Shown: positions 21,570 to 33,128, numbered from the stretch's first letter. The stretch: DNA of 64,000 bases from Hymenopus coronatus (GCA_030762935.1 CM060895.1:76181001-76245000); one strand, 5' to 3'. Numbers and translations: made by a program. Notes: a model not told the origin generated them from the sequence alone.

Positions 21570-21927
21570 TAAGGGATTTTAATCAAAATCGTTCGACTTT
21601 TAAGAAAAACAGAATTTTCGAATAATTTTCTATGTAAAAGGTAGAGAGGAGTGGGGGGACTTCTTGAAAATCGTGTCGCATTCTTGCCAGATACTAAACT
21701 TAAGTACCAAGTTTGGTATTTAATGGTCTTTTCGGCTTTGAGCTACTCTGTCTACAGACACAGACACACACACGCACACGATCCTGTTTCTAAAAATGCG
21801 TTTTTTGTACCCAGGGGGTCCTAAAACATGTATTTCCGGTGAAATATCGAAATCGAAATTTTGAGTGGAATGCAATATTTCTCTATCCCTATGTAAATTG
21901 TACATACGGGGCTAGAGAAAGTAAAAA
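21570..21927 (+). repeat. Pal element, right half
   Basis: From AATCAAAATCGTTCGAC through GTAGAGAGGAGTGGGGGGAC, ACCAAGTTTGGTATTTAA and TTTCCGGTGAAATATCG to a right end reading TATGTAAATTGTACATACGG, then GCTAGAGAAAGTAAAA. Confidence 0.85.
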
Positions 21928-22529
21928 TTGAGTACCCCTATGTATAACGTACGCCTTGATGCTGTAGTTCTTTATCTTTTGATTTCGATTTACATTATCT
22001 CCATAATTTGAAGGTGGGCTTAATTGTAATTTTATAAAGATTGTTAAAATAATTATATCTGTTAAATGTGTACACATCGCCGTTACTATCGTTTTTAAGA
22101 CGAGTAACAGATTAGATGTATCGGAAAATGTACCTAGGAAGAAAACAGATTAAACATAAAAGTAGTGTTAACTGGTGGATCCGCCGAAGTATCTTTGCTG
22201 TCACTGTACAGCAAGCAGAGATTTTGCATCTTTGGAGGAATCCGTGTTTCTTGGTCTGTTGTGATAGAAGTCATGGAAACCGTTGTCGAAGAGCCTTTGT
22301 GCAGCAGAAAAATTTCCATCAGCCTTATAAACTGTTTGTCCTATCGCTACGCATCCTCTTTTTCATATATCTTTGATAATTTACTGTACAATTACTCCCT
22401 GGTATTAGTCAAGAAGCGGTTATATTCTCGAAAAAATATTTTGAGACATATTCGTCTAGACTACCAACACTTCTTTTTCGAAACGCCTAGAAATAGTGAT
22501 ATAATTAGTACAACAATATTCACGAAAGG
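21928..22529. other. Spacer with a possible coding relic on the minus strand
   Basis: At about 22170-22330 the minus strand reads GNFSAAQRLFDNGFHDFYHN and onward for roughly 38 codons to a stop. Its charge and residue balance look protein-like, but overlapping frames are also open on this strand and on the plus strand. I do not recognise a family. Confidence 0.25.
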
Positions 22530-22710
22530 CTTTACAAATATATATATATATATACACACATACATGACAGACATACATATACACACACACTAAATACGTA
22601 TACATTGACCTTTTTGAAAAAAATGCTTTTTTTGTATAAATCTCAGTATCGAAATTTTAGGTGGAATATAACAACTTTCTATTTGTAGTAGTATTTAGGA
22701 AGTTCATAGT
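22530..22710 (+). repeat. Pal element right-side fragment, with TA/CA microsatellite
   Basis: A TATATA/ACACAC stretch (22538-22590), then ACCTTTTTGAAAAAAATGCT and TAGGTGGAATATAACAACTT. The terminal palindrome is destroyed. Confidence 0.6.
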
Positions 22711-23254
22711 AATACAACTGCGTAGCATAGTCGCACGAGACTCTATAAATACGTATTTGAGTTTAAAATATTACTACCCCAATTTTACATATCTTTGCAA
22801 CACACACGCTACAACAGAACAACAAACCAACAAAAGAAAAACACTCTATTATCACATATACACACCCTCGCACCTACAATCACGTATTCGCATATGTAGA
22901 TAACCCATACATGAAATACATATATACAATACATCTTACCTCTTCGTACGCATACTTGCATTAAGTATGTGCCCAGGCCTGGCCAGTTTTGACTGTTTAG
23001 ATACAAATCTCACCATGTAGTCCTCCGTCTGTTTGAAGCTAAAAATACTTCCGGCAATTTTTCCTAACATCCTCCATCTGCACCCAATCTGTCAAAATTT
23101 GCTCCAGGCTTTCTCATCGCCGCATAAGAGCAAATATTCTTATGAACTTCATCAACTACCTTACGAGTTTTCCACCCTCCCAGAACTTCCCGTCCTCTGG
23201 TTCATACACAATTCTAAAATATATGTTTCTTTATCCTATCTATTTTTATTTCAT
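22711..23254. other. Spacer, nothing recognised
   Basis: CA- and TA-rich mixed sequence. Several short overlapping frames on both strands, none with a recognisable motif. Confidence 0.4.
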
Positions 23255-23312
23255 TTTACCTTCTCCAGCTACTTTTTGCTTTCTATATATATATATTAGA
23301 GAAAGTAAAACG
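23255..23312 (+). repeat. Pal element right-end relic
   Basis: GCTTTCTATATATATATATT, then AGAGAAAGTAAAACG: the terminal arms remain and the palindrome centre has become a TA repeat. Confidence 0.5.
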
Positions 23313-23639
23313 AGAGCTTACTGTTTCTTGAAAGGGAGTCAAGATAATGTTAATTGCATTTTAAACGGAGTTCTATTATGTGATGTTTATTTTGACATCA
23401 CCAAAGCTGTGATCCAAGTTACAGCCATAAATCAATTTGACAAACATATTAGCTATTCACATTACTAAAATAGCTTCAGTTGAATTGTGTTTGAAGTAAG
23501 TGTGGCAACATAGGCCATTCAATTTGTCCCATTCTCGGCGGGTTTCAAACAAAGCATCACCATCCCTCTACAATGCTGGTCCAAGCAAAGACGACACAAA
23601 TTAAATACAATTTTCAACGAATTCAATATCTACAGCAGT

Positions 23640-23951
23640 GGCATGGGAAATGTAAGCATCACTAATAGAGCGTAATTCATTTACACAGAGAGCTCCCAAT
23701 TCACGGTAAATCCATTTGCATGTTTGGTTCAAGCAAATAACGGGCCGATATGAAACATATAATTACCTAATTCCATTTTCGCTCTTCGGTCGACTGTAAA
23801 AACGAAATCTAATATCAAGACGCTCCCAAAGGCTGCTTTTTTCGGGGATGGGGGAGCAGCAAATTTGCGCCCGCTGATTGTCACGTTCCTGCAGCCTTCA
23901 TTAATTGAATTGATTTAATAATTTGTTAATTTGTGCTTGTTGTTGTTGCAG
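23640..23951 (+). promoter_or_regulatory. Candidate conserved element upstream of a splice-acceptor-like site
   Basis: Repeat-free, balanced-composition sequence (GCTCTTCGGTCGACTG, AATTTGCGCCCGCTGATTGT, TTCATTAATTGAATTGATTT) ending in a strong acceptor-like tract, TTGTGCTTGTTGTTGTTGCAG at about 23931-23951. The contrast with AT-rich neighbours is what draws attention. Conservation is inferred, not shown. Confidence 0.35.
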
Positions 23952-24016
23952 CGAGGCTTGGAAACCCGCTGTCAGCTGACGAGTATGAAGCCAGCAAGTG
24001 TGTATTTAGCTGTTGA
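23952..24016 (+). CDS. Candidate short terminal exon, unidentified
   Basis: Directly after the acceptor-like CAG at 23949-23951 one frame reads RLGNPLSADEYEASKCVFSC and then a TGA at 24014-24016. Its composition is protein-like (acidic, few low-complexity residues). A second frame stays open further, to 24143 (RGLETRCQLTSMKPAS and on), so the true phase is uncertain. No protein family is recognised, and no upstream exon can be joined. It could be an alternative last exon of a gene whose other exons are outside the window, or chance. Confidence 0.3.
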
Positions 24017-25704
24017 TTTGATTACTACTGACAAACTGACCCAATTACTTTCCAGCATATACAGACACAATTTTATAAAATACCTAACGGCATATCGTGT
24101 GCCTACTGGACATCATTTGGCGCAAAATAAACCTTTTAGTTAATGACAAATAAAATATAAAGGTAGCTAATGCATGTCTCTGGCATTAGACAAATGTTCT
24201 TATGCTATAAAAAGGTCGAGTTGCTACATTGAATTGCATCAATCTCTACCAGTACAGTCGAGAGCAATAACGTGCTGATGCATTTGGTTCACTATAGTGT
24301 TTTTCTTTATTTAATGTTGGCAGAATTTCCTTAACAGCTGTATCCCACAACAACATGGCCGTTTATAAAGTATGAGAAAAGGTGTGGAAAATTCGGAGAT
24401 TATTTTGAAAGATACAATAAAACACCAATTTAAACCTTGGAACGCAGTTTGATTGTCATGTGTTTCATAGATATTTTAACTCCTTTAATAAGGATTATAA
24501 GTTTCTAATGACAATGCTTTAAAATATAAGTATTGTTTAAAAGAGTTTGAAAGTTTATTAATTTTATTTTCCTGAAAACTTAAAATTTTATATCGGGATT
24601 CTTTTATAGTAGGTTTTACTGTTGAATTAAATATTATGATAGTTATCTTTTTGTATTTCATCGTAGTGTATCGTATTGCATATTAGATATTCTACATTAT
24701 CTGATGTATAAAATATAATTCTAACATTCTTACGTAAAATAAAGTTAATAAATTTAATGGATATTCAATAATAAAGGGTTAGGAATAGAATCATTTAACC
24801 TTAGTGGCTGGAAGACACTCACCACAGAGTACGTCAATTTATTGGTTGTATACCAAAAGTCTGGCATTCAAATTCTAAGCAGTAAACAAAGACCGTTTTC
24901 AGGTTATGAGTGAAGGAAAAGGGGTTTTAAAACAAATATTAAGTGGACATAATTTGTCTCGTAAACATTATATAACACACTTGAAAGGAACAAAAGAACT
25001 GAACAAACCAAAAAGTACTGCCCATATGTATTAGGGGAGCTCTATTGAGCCATTTGACCAAGAACAGGATCACACTGGAGGAATAAATACCAAAAACGGT
25101 GTTACGGACAAGTTTGATATTATAAAAAAATAGAAAATTACGATAAGAAATTGCATTATATAAAACTGAATGACGTAAATCGAAGACTAATTTTAAAAAT
25201 GTATTAATTTTGCAATTTTTGAAAACTCCTGTATTAAATTGTATTACAATTCCGCAGTAAACTTGGAAACGTAGAATAGGAAGTGAAAAATAACTGTCCT
25301 AGACCAGTTCTGAACCACAATATTCGGTTCTCCAGGCCACTGCTCTTCCATCCAGGCTAAGAAATCTAAGCTAATGAGTAAGGAAATGTTCCATTGTTTA
25401 GAATTTTACCGGTAAAACGCAAGGCATTCTCAAATTTTCTAGAGATAATGCCATTTTTATGTACATATTTTTAAATTGTGGTTCTACTTTTCCATCTTAC
25501 GAGAGAAAACCAATAAAATTAAATTGATTATGTTTTCATGATAAATTTACAGCTGTCTTGGACCCTAGCTTCTTATCACATCCACCATTTTGATAAAATG
25601 CAAAGTCAATCGCCTGTTTAAGATGGAGTCATAAATGTGGAAGGTGCTGCTATCCTTAAGCCTTTAGGAATTTAAAATACAATTCCTTATATCGGCAACG
25701 TTGT
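24017..25704. other. Low-repeat spacer
   Basis: The first part (to about 24320) continues the repeat-free sequence, with GGTAGCTAATGCATGTCTCT and GCATCAATCTCTACCAGTAC. From there to 25700 it is AT-rich with no recognised feature. Confidence 0.4.
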
Positions 25705-25895
25705 TGTTTTTGTTTTTTACACTCTCGGATATATAGTAAATGTATATACAAGGAAATAACTAATAATCTGATAATGTTTATCTCAATTACAATTAAGTAG
25801 ATAAAATATGCTTTGTAAGAATAATTTACTGGAGCAGTTATAAGTAGAAAAAGTCCTGTGAATGGAACACATCAGCTTTTTGGTTTACTAATGCT
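25705..25895 (-). repeat. Pal element, inverted, both ends joined with the middle deleted
   Basis: A decayed right end (CACTCTCGGATATATAGTAA) is followed within about 30 bp by left-end blocks (AAGGAAATAACTAATAATCT, TCCTGTGAATGGAACACATC). The central part, about 650 bp, is gone. Confidence 0.65.
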
Positions 25896-27527
25896 TTTAA
25901 GACCTGTCTTGTTGATTTTATTTTTAGAATCTTCAAACAAATATCGGTAACAAATAACATATATCATTAATTAATTTATGAATGATGTATTCCTAAATTT
26001 TCCTCTTGTCTGTTTTACCCACGTATCATTTAATTTCTGCTTACTAATTCATTGGATTAAATTAAGTTTATCTGAAATTACTAATAATTTATCATCATCA
26101 TCATCATCATCATATTAGAGTTCAGTCTAGGGTCACGAAATTTCTTGAACACCACGTGTTGGAGTGGGCGTGGTCTCTACAGTCCGTTTCGAAACGTGTT
26201 TTACTATCTAGCATTGGTAACTGCCCGACATCGTTCAGTTCCTGCTAGTAGATAAACCAGTAAACACTAAAAGAGAGCGAAATTGAGAAATGTGGAAAAT
26301 GCGAAAGGGTAGGCGTTCGACACTGAACTTGTGGATGATTCAAACATATTTTAAGAGACAGGAGGAGAGCCTTTTCTTTCGATACAGTACAGCTGAATCT
26401 CATAATTCACAACAGGGAATTCTCAGTGGGTTCCTTACATTTTCAAATCTCTGCATATTATTATCCTGATTTTTTTGTATTAAGTTTTATACTTTTATTT
26501 GTAAAAGTATAAGGCTTTTTTATTTATTAATCATATTATGGAATAGTTGTTTAAATTGTGTTACTTTAAGAATTGGGATGATATATACGTATAATCCAAT
26601 ACATGGGATACTCCTCTTTATACCACTGACTGTCCTGTTTTCGTAACTGTGTAACTCGAGCTGTATTTATTATTTCAATTTCAGAGTAATTTTATACTAA
26701 TTTTTCAGGCTTTTTAGGTCATCAACATTTGGAACCTGCTTATACTATTACTTATATGTCTTAAGCAAGAGTAATTGGGTGTCACGAAAATAAGTGTTTA
26801 TCAAACACTATTATGTTATTTATTAAAGTACCTGAAACGCAGAAGTAATTAACTAGTTCACAACCTCAGTAATTATGAAGCTTAGACATTAAAAACATTA
26901 TTCAGGGTCTGTAATGTATAACCAGGCCTCATGATTAAACACTAACAAGTGGAACATGTTTACAGTTACCATGCCAACAGGCGACAGACCACACACACTG
27001 GAACACTATTCTGGCTGCCAGTTTAATGAAGATTAATGGCATCTTAGTAACACAGAACATGTACTATATCGCCAACCGGAATCGAAATCTGGACCTCCGA
27101 TTCAGAAATAAAGGAAGAGATTAATTCGGACCCATAAATCAAGCACTAGTGATTAAATTTTGGAAGGATGTACTTTCGCAAATGGCAATCTGACTTTCTT
27201 GAACAGCTCTTGAAAATAATGACAAGGGCCGGCACTTAAAATAATTTTGGAGCAAATCTCTTGGAGGGTCAAGTATTCTTCGTCTGTGACTCAACTGGTT
27301 TCTAATTGTGACTTCAAATTCAAGAGGGACAGATTAAGGTAATAAACCGATCTTCACGTTTCTTAGAAAATTTGTGCCTCTGTTCCACTTTAATTTTCAA
27401 GACACCCTTACTCACAAGTACTAAACTTAAAGAAATCTTAACTGAATGGCCCTAATTTGACACTGTGCACATTTTAAATTAAAATAATTTCTAAATGTAA
27501 TTTCAAGACTCATTTCAGCTTTCATTA
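25896..27527. other. AT-rich spacer with a short ATC microsatellite
   Basis: An ATC/TCA trinucleotide run lies at 26091-26113. A faint tRNA-type inverted B box (CCGGAATCGAAATCTGG) occurs near 27080. Nothing else recognised. Confidence 0.45.
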
Positions 27528-28392
27528 TTAATTTATCTACAACGTACAAGTAGATATAGAAGTTATTATATCCCACAAAAAATCAATAATGATATTTCAT
27601 CAAAATACATGTTTTGAGACCCCCTGAAGCAAAAAAATGACAATTTTCGTGTGTATGTATATGGCTGTATAGTTAAAAAATGGAAAGTGCATTAAATACC
27701 ATACTTGGTTATTAATTTGAGTATCTTCCAAGGATGCGACATGAAGATTTTCAGGAAAATCTCTCTCCCCACCTACCCTTTATGTGGCAGATTTTTCGAA
27801 AACTTTGATGTTTTCAACAATGGCTCTAACAATTTTATTAAAATACCATAGGTTTAAGATATTTGCATGACAAACGAACTGTTTATCTCGATTTTTCTAA
27901 GAATAGGCTCTGAAGACCTATTCATTCTGGATGACTATTTTATAACGCATAAGGCGTAAGAGATAGAGAAAAATTTACTGCACAAAAATTAAGATCTGAT
28001 TATAGCCCACTATATGTGACATACAAACATTTTCTAGAACTAGCAATTTCCGATATATTCCTTGTTATTGGTTTTAGCTTTAAGCTACTTAAATTTTTCT
28101 CAAGCGTTAAATCAACCTTCGTTTTAATCGCGTTTGTTCTACTCTCGGTAGTGCAAAAGAAATCCGACTTCAATTGTTTCATATACCGATACACTTTTAA
28201 AAGGTTTGACTTTCGCTTTAGCCTTGTGTATTCCCTTATTTCTCCTGTATACAAGGAAGCAGGTAATTAGACAATTTCTGCTAACGTGTATTTCGATTAG
28301 CAATATATAGATAACAGAATAATCTTTTGTAATAATAGTTTGTAGAGAAGATCATCTGAGTTCAACACATCAGATTACTTTTTTTAAATCGG
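27528..28392 (-). repeat. Pal element, inverted, near full length
   Basis: Right end with CAACGTACAAGTAGATATAG, then CAAGGATGCGACATGAAG, CTACCCTTTATGTGGCAG, CGTAAGAGATAGAG, AAGGAAGCAGGTAATTAGAC and the left end GTTCAACACATCAGATTAC. Opposed 84-codon frames at 28000-28270 lie inside it and are discounted. Confidence 0.82.
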
Positions 28393-30012
28393 ACAATTTA
28401 TATGTAATTCAAAAGCGAAGCAAATATATTCATGATAAAGCCTGGAGTACGAGTTGTATTTGTTTTTACTATTTAGCAAATACCTAATTAAATTGAATGA
28501 CAAATCACATTCATTTGTTATGGTTTCACTTTCTGCAGCTGGAATCACGCTACCGATAACTTATTCATGGAATAAATCTCTTAGTTTGAAAATATAGCGT
28601 ATGTACAAAGAACCTATGAAGAATTTTCCAATATACTTATTTGATACATTTATATACACCAATCGTGATAAAATTAAAACGATAAAACAAAGATATGACC
28701 AAACCAGTTTTCTGTTCCCAATGTTCTTTTACTTATTAGCCATACATGCATAACCTAAACTAACCTCTAAATATATTTGCAAGATACCTGGGTTAAAGTT
28801 AAATTACAACAAATGCATTCTGTACAGTTTTACACATGTCAGATATTATTGCATATGGAATAAAGCTATATTTTACAATGCTCTGCATAAAATTCAACAG
28901 CTATTGTTTACTTTTCATTATTCTTTAGAATGCAAGCGAATTAAAAGTTTCAATTGAAGCAGTTTTTACACCTACTGTGGTAAAAAAAAAGATATAAAAC
29001 ATTAGATGAGAAGAACCTCGGAAACATGTAGTCGTCCTAGAAACTGCGCGAAAAATACTAATACTAAATTAGCAAGAGTATACCATCCATTCCACATGAT
29101 GTTTGGTATAAAGCCTGACCGCACGCCCGGGATTTTGCATCTGGGTAGCGCGACATGTAACAGCCGGCCGTGCCAGCATTCTCTTTTCCCTGCCTAAATC
29201 TCGTTACTTATAAACCTGTAAATAATAACATAAGTTTAAATCTTACTTCCTAGTAAAAACTATAAATATCGTTACAGCGCAGCTAAATAAACTTGATAAC
29301 GAAGCATTTAGATGACACGATTTAAGTGGAGCATAGGGCATCGATTTTTCCAAGATCGGATTTGAATTTCTAGTTTATGAGTTCGCCACTATAGGCCATG
29401 ATGTCAAGAGTTCTGCTCATCACCCACAGATGGCACTGTAGGACGAAATCACGACTTATGGACGTGAAATGGTGGAACATTTTGCTCAGGAAGCTTCTTT
29501 TTTCAAGGTATGGAGTTCTTTTACATCAAAATAAATATTATACAGGACCATCAGCTTTACATCCTTTCCGAACGAAGCCATACTAAGGGATTTTGGATCA
29601 AAAATCCATTTTCATTCACCGGGTTTCAACCAGAGGTTAACATAGTAAACACTTCAGCCATTTTAATATTTTATATTTGAGTTATGTTTCCTTTATGTCC
29701 CCCAATGTTTGAATGATTTTCGTGTGAACGTTCAAGTTTTTTGCCAACTTCAACTGACCTTTATTCTGCTTTACTATACATCGTCGAACACGCTTCTTAT
29801 TTTGCACTAAATTAGAGTATGAAATGTATTGATAAGATCGTTAATTGAAGTTCTAGAAGGAGGCTGTTATAAAGGAAACTTCAGGATTAATACTTGCTCA
29901 ACGCGACGAGATCATTAGAGTAATATTCACAATTGAAGATGTAGCTAGTTGCCTCTAACACTTTTGTTGCTGTAAAGTTCATCTTTGTGACGTACGGTGA
30001 CACGTGTCTTTA
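28393..30012. other. Spacer, nothing firm
   Basis: A frame at 29006-29197 contains YHPFHMMFGIKPDRTPG, faintly like the end of a retroelement integrase, but too short to call. The rest is AT-rich and unassigned. Confidence 0.35.
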
Positions 30013-30063
30013 ATGAAGATGCTGCCCTGTGCGTCGCTGGTTCTTACTGCTGTCGTCGTGTAG
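30013..30063 (+). CDS. Very short ORF resembling a signal-peptide start
   Basis: ATG at 30013 opens MKMLPCASLVLTAVVV and then TAG. A Lys followed by a hydrophobic run is what the beginning of a secreted protein looks like. A weak donor, CGT/GTAGAG, at the stop would let the frame continue into another exon. The upstream sequence has TGACGTACGG and CACGTG. No downstream partner is visible, and a 16-codon match to such a loose pattern may be chance. Confidence 0.15.
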   Translation: MKMLPCASLVLTAVVV

Positions 30064-30118
30064 AGCAAATTTGACTAATCAGGGGAGATTTGAATGAGTG
30101 TAAATAAAAGGACTGTCT

Positions 30119-30397
30119 GCTTTTTCTATTTATATATTTTAATATCTTTTATATCTTTAATAGCCGATGATAAAATGTCAACCTTGATTTTAGAAGTCCA
30201 CATTCACAAAGTATACATAGCATTTAAAATGGCGTGATTTCAGAGTTCAAATCAGCGTGGACTTAACACAAAAATAATACATCACAGAGACTGCTGCAAT
30301 CCAAATTCCATCTTTTTACATACTTAAAGATGACGTGAGTTCGGAGTCAATATCCTGTTCCGCTAACATTGTCATCATAGCGGTATACGCTCCTGCA
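30119..30397 (+). repeat. 280-bp dispersed repeat, copy 1
   Basis: Closely matches 32541-32821 from TTTTCTATTTATAT through TGATAAAATGTCAA, CACATTCACAAAGTAT, GCGTGGACTTAACACAAAAA, TCCGCTAACATTGTCATCAT and ACGCTCCTGCA. One frame is stopped early here while the other copy stays open. The origin is unclear; it may be a degraded piece of a retroelement ORF. Confidence 0.75.
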
Positions 30398-30989
30398 TTT
30401 ATGACTTACAGGTTGACATGGAAATTAGTAGAAAAACCCTATTTACTGAAGTTTAGGGAATGTCCTTGACGTTGCAGTGACTTTGTTGCACACAACCCAA
30501 TATAATAGCTCAGCCATAAACTCCGGCTCTTGTTTACTTGGACTTTCTTGTTTTCATCAGAAATGTGCTTCTTTGTAGCCCGTTGTTCTAAAACTAACAG
30601 TCTTCCCATCCCAAATGAAATTGGACTACACACGCAAATGATAACGTGGTAATTGAAAGCATGTTTCACTGTACTTCTCATTCTATTCGAGACAATCTTT
30701 GTAACAGCCAATTTTGTAATCAGTGTATTGCGCTGAGGCTGCAATGTGACATTATCTTATTTTAAAACAACATATTTACTAATGAAATGGTTTCCCCTCT
30801 CCCATTCTTCTACAAATTCTTATTACCAAAGCTTATTTTCCGATCTTTTCTTGCTCAGTGCGACAAAGCCTTCAGAAACAGTAAAAATTCTTAGACACAC
30901 TCGGTCAGAGCTATTAGAGATACTGGATGGGAAAGATAAGGGCATCAGTCGTTTCCCAGCGGCTGCCACAAGCAATTATGCAAACTACT
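30398..30989. other. Spacer, nothing firm
   Basis: A 101-codon minus frame (30439-30744) is free of low-complexity sequence but has no recognisable domain or splice context. A 93-codon + frame at 30746-31027 runs into the SINE. Confidence 0.35.
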
Positions 30990-31219
30990 TCCATGGTCGA
31001 GTAGTTAGACCTCTCACCTTTCATTGAGTCGGCCCGGGTTCGATCCCAGCCGACCGCATGTGGGATTTGTGGTGGACAAAGCGGGGCAAGGGTGGGTTGT
31101 TTCTTTCTCCCGCCATCGCATTCCACCGGTGCTCCATCTTCATTCCATGTATCACCAGCTTCATCGCCTGCACTGCCATATTTAGTAAAATCGGGCGTTA
31201 AACACTTCAAAACAAATAT
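30990..31219 (+). mobile_element. SINE-A
   Basis: Head with A-box-like TGGTCGAGTAGTTAGACC and B box CGGGTTCGATCCCAGCCG, then CGCATGTGGGATTTGTGGTG and CATCGCATTCCACCGGTGCT, ending AAATCGGGCGTTAAACACTT. A Pal right half follows directly. Confidence 0.85.
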
Positions 31220-31221
31220 AT

Positions 31222-31582
31222 CCAGAATGAAGAAAAATTCGGAGGCTAATCCCAGAAATTTCAATGTATACATTTTATTTATCTGGTATTTTAATCAAAG
31301 TCATTACAGGTATTTTTAAGAAAAACGTTCAATGTAAAATGGTTGGTGGTGGAGGGATTTTCCTGAAAATCTTTGAGTAGCTTTCTTGCAATATATTGAA
31401 CTAAAATAGTATATGTAGACTTTTAATTTTTTACTTATCCAGTTCACGGACACATGCGCGCGGATCTTTTTCTAAAATCCTTTTTCGGATACAGGACTGT
31501 AAAACGCGTATTTCCAGTATCTAATTTGCAGCACCTTCTGTACCTACTACTATGCACGAAGCAGTGAAAGTGAAAAGCTGTT
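31222..31582 (+). repeat. Pal element, right half
   Basis: TCGGAGGCTAATCCCAG, ATGTATACATTTTATTTATC, TGGTGGTGGAGGGATTTTCC and the ACACATGCGCGCGGATC stretch, then a decayed terminus TACTACTATGCACGAAG. Confidence 0.75.
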
Positions 31583-31896
31583 AGAAGTTTGTTGCACGTT
31601 TCTAAACACCCAGTTTCGTGTAACAAACAGTTAGTGCTGCTAAATGGAGAATATTTGCCAGTTGGCGCCGTGGACCTCATCGCGCATTATGTTTTTGTTG
31701 GTGCAAGGCAGAATGTGACAGCTAGAAGCTCCAAAGCTCGAGCATTCTGTTTCTCACTTTACTCCTCTTGTGCGTGGCATTAAGTTAGCATCTCTTTATA
31801 TAGCTGCAAGAAAATAAAAAAAACTTGGCATACGGAGGAAACGTTTTATTGCTGTTCATGAAGGTGGTCTCTTATATTTAGCTTAAATTCAATGTA
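31583..31896. other. Spacer, nothing recognised
   Basis: Short frames on both strands, none with a motif I know. Confidence 0.4.
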
Positions 31897-32210
31897 CAGG
31901 GCGTCTACAAATTATTGGACGATTTCATAAAGCTGTATTTTCACCAATATATGGCATAAATACATTTATCACAATTTGGACGACAGAAGTTTGAAGTTTG
32001 TATTGCATACCTGATATTCATTTATCTAGTAAGAAACGTTTCCCCCAAAATAATGTAAACGTTTCTCAATAGATAACAAATGAAAACCAAGTGTACATCA
32101 CATAGCTGCACAGTTCGTTCTTCAAATGATCGTATGACAATTTATTTATGCCTAATATTGGTGAAACTACAGCCTTATCAAATCTTTAAATAATTTATAG
32201 ACATATGGTG
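31897..32210. mobile_element. Tc1/mariner-type MITE flanked by TA
   Basis: A 314-bp element with terminal inverted repeats of about 60 bp. The left end reads CAGGGCGTCTACAAATTATT, then GATTTCATAAAGCTGTATTT and TCACCAATATATGGCATAAA. The reverse complement of the right end reads GTCTATAAATTATTTAAAG, GATAAGGCTGTAGTTTCACC and AATATTAGGCATAAA. It is flanked by TA at 31895-31896 and 32211-32212, as expected for TA-targeting transposons. No coding sequence, so non-autonomous. Confidence 0.85.
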
Positions 32211-32212
32211 TA

Positions 32213-32540
32213 ATACAGTAATAACCCGCCCTGACATATAGATTACGGTTGTTGTTTCAAACATGAGTTTGAAAAAGTACCAACCTTAGAAAGCTTAAGT
32301 TTGAAGTTTGACAATTTTACGTTGTTTAGTATTTGCTTGACAGCCATCTCTAGTGAACGCTCTCAACGAATTTGTAAACATAGATAAAACTGATCATCGT
32401 TATGTGACACAATACTTTCATTTCAAAGTTCTTATTCCAACTAATAATAATGATGAGCAAGTTTCTACTTTTTGGGAGTCTGCTCCTTCGTTTACAAAAT
32501 GAAATATTGGATAACAGAGTTTAAACGCGCCCATATGAGC
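32213..32540. other. Spacer, nothing recognised
   Basis: AT-rich sequence between the MITE and the 280-bp repeat. Confidence 0.45.
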
Positions 32541-32821
32541 TGTTTTTCTATTTATATCTTTTAATATCTTTTATATCTTTAATAGCCTATGATAAAATGT
32601 CAACATTGATTTTAGAAGCCCACATTCACAAAGTATGTATATATAATTTAAAATGGCGCGATTCCAGAGTTCAAATCTGCGTGGACTTAACACAAAAATA
32701 TTACATCACAGAGAGTCCTGTAATCCAAACTTCATCCTTCTATATACCTAAAGATGACATGAGCTCGGAGTCAGTCACCTGTTCCGCTAACATTGTTATC
32801 ATAGCGTTATACGCTCCTGCA
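32541..32821 (+). repeat. 280-bp dispersed repeat, copy 2
   Basis: Direct-orientation partner of 30119-30397, about 2.4 kb away. Here one frame is open from about 32597 (MSTLILEAHIHKV, later VDLTQKYYITESPVIQTSSF and SANIVIIALYAPAVVT) to a stop near 32831. The last piece is loosely like a strand of an endonuclease/exonuclease fold, but I would not name it. Confidence 0.75.
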
Positions 32822-32840
32822 GTGGTAACCTGACTTGTGA

Positions 32841-33128
32841 GGTACCAAACTCATTAGAGAGGGGCTCGCGTGGATTAGACTAGGAGCATGGAGGAGCACG
32901 AAAATTTCTGACGAGAATGGTACGAGAATCTGTCCCATTTGCGAGGAGGAAGAGTCGTGGACTCACATCTTGGCAAGATGTAGGGGCACGGAGGAATGGC
33001 GGGAAAAATATTGGCCGCGAGTTTTTACCACTGCGAATGTAGGGATAGAAGCATGTTGGACGCTACTGGCAGGCAAGGAAAACATGGACGGGCTAGGTAA
33101 ATTTATACACTTAAGGCAAGACAGCTGA
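32841..33128 (+). pseudogene. LINE fragment: C-terminal ORF2 end with complete zinc knuckle (copy 2)
   Basis: The frame reads TKLIREGLAWIRLGAW, then STKISDENGTRICPICEEEE and SWTHILARC: a full Cys-x2-Cys-x7-His-x4-Cys knuckle as found after the reverse transcriptase of many non-LTR retrotransposons. The frame ends TGA at 33126-33128. No reverse transcriptase lies upstream; the 280-bp repeat abuts instead, so the copy is 5'-truncated. It matches 6072-6299 and the frameshifted copy at 61674-61950. Confidence 0.75.

Noticed and set aside
22165..22593. 142-codon open frame on the plus strand
   Set aside because: Runs from unassigned sequence into a TA/CA microsatellite and a Pal fragment. The composition changes along its length, and no motif is recognised.
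29006..29197. Frame with HPFHMMFGIKPDRTPG, reminiscent of a retroelement integrase end
   Set aside because: Too short and no other retroelement domain nearby.
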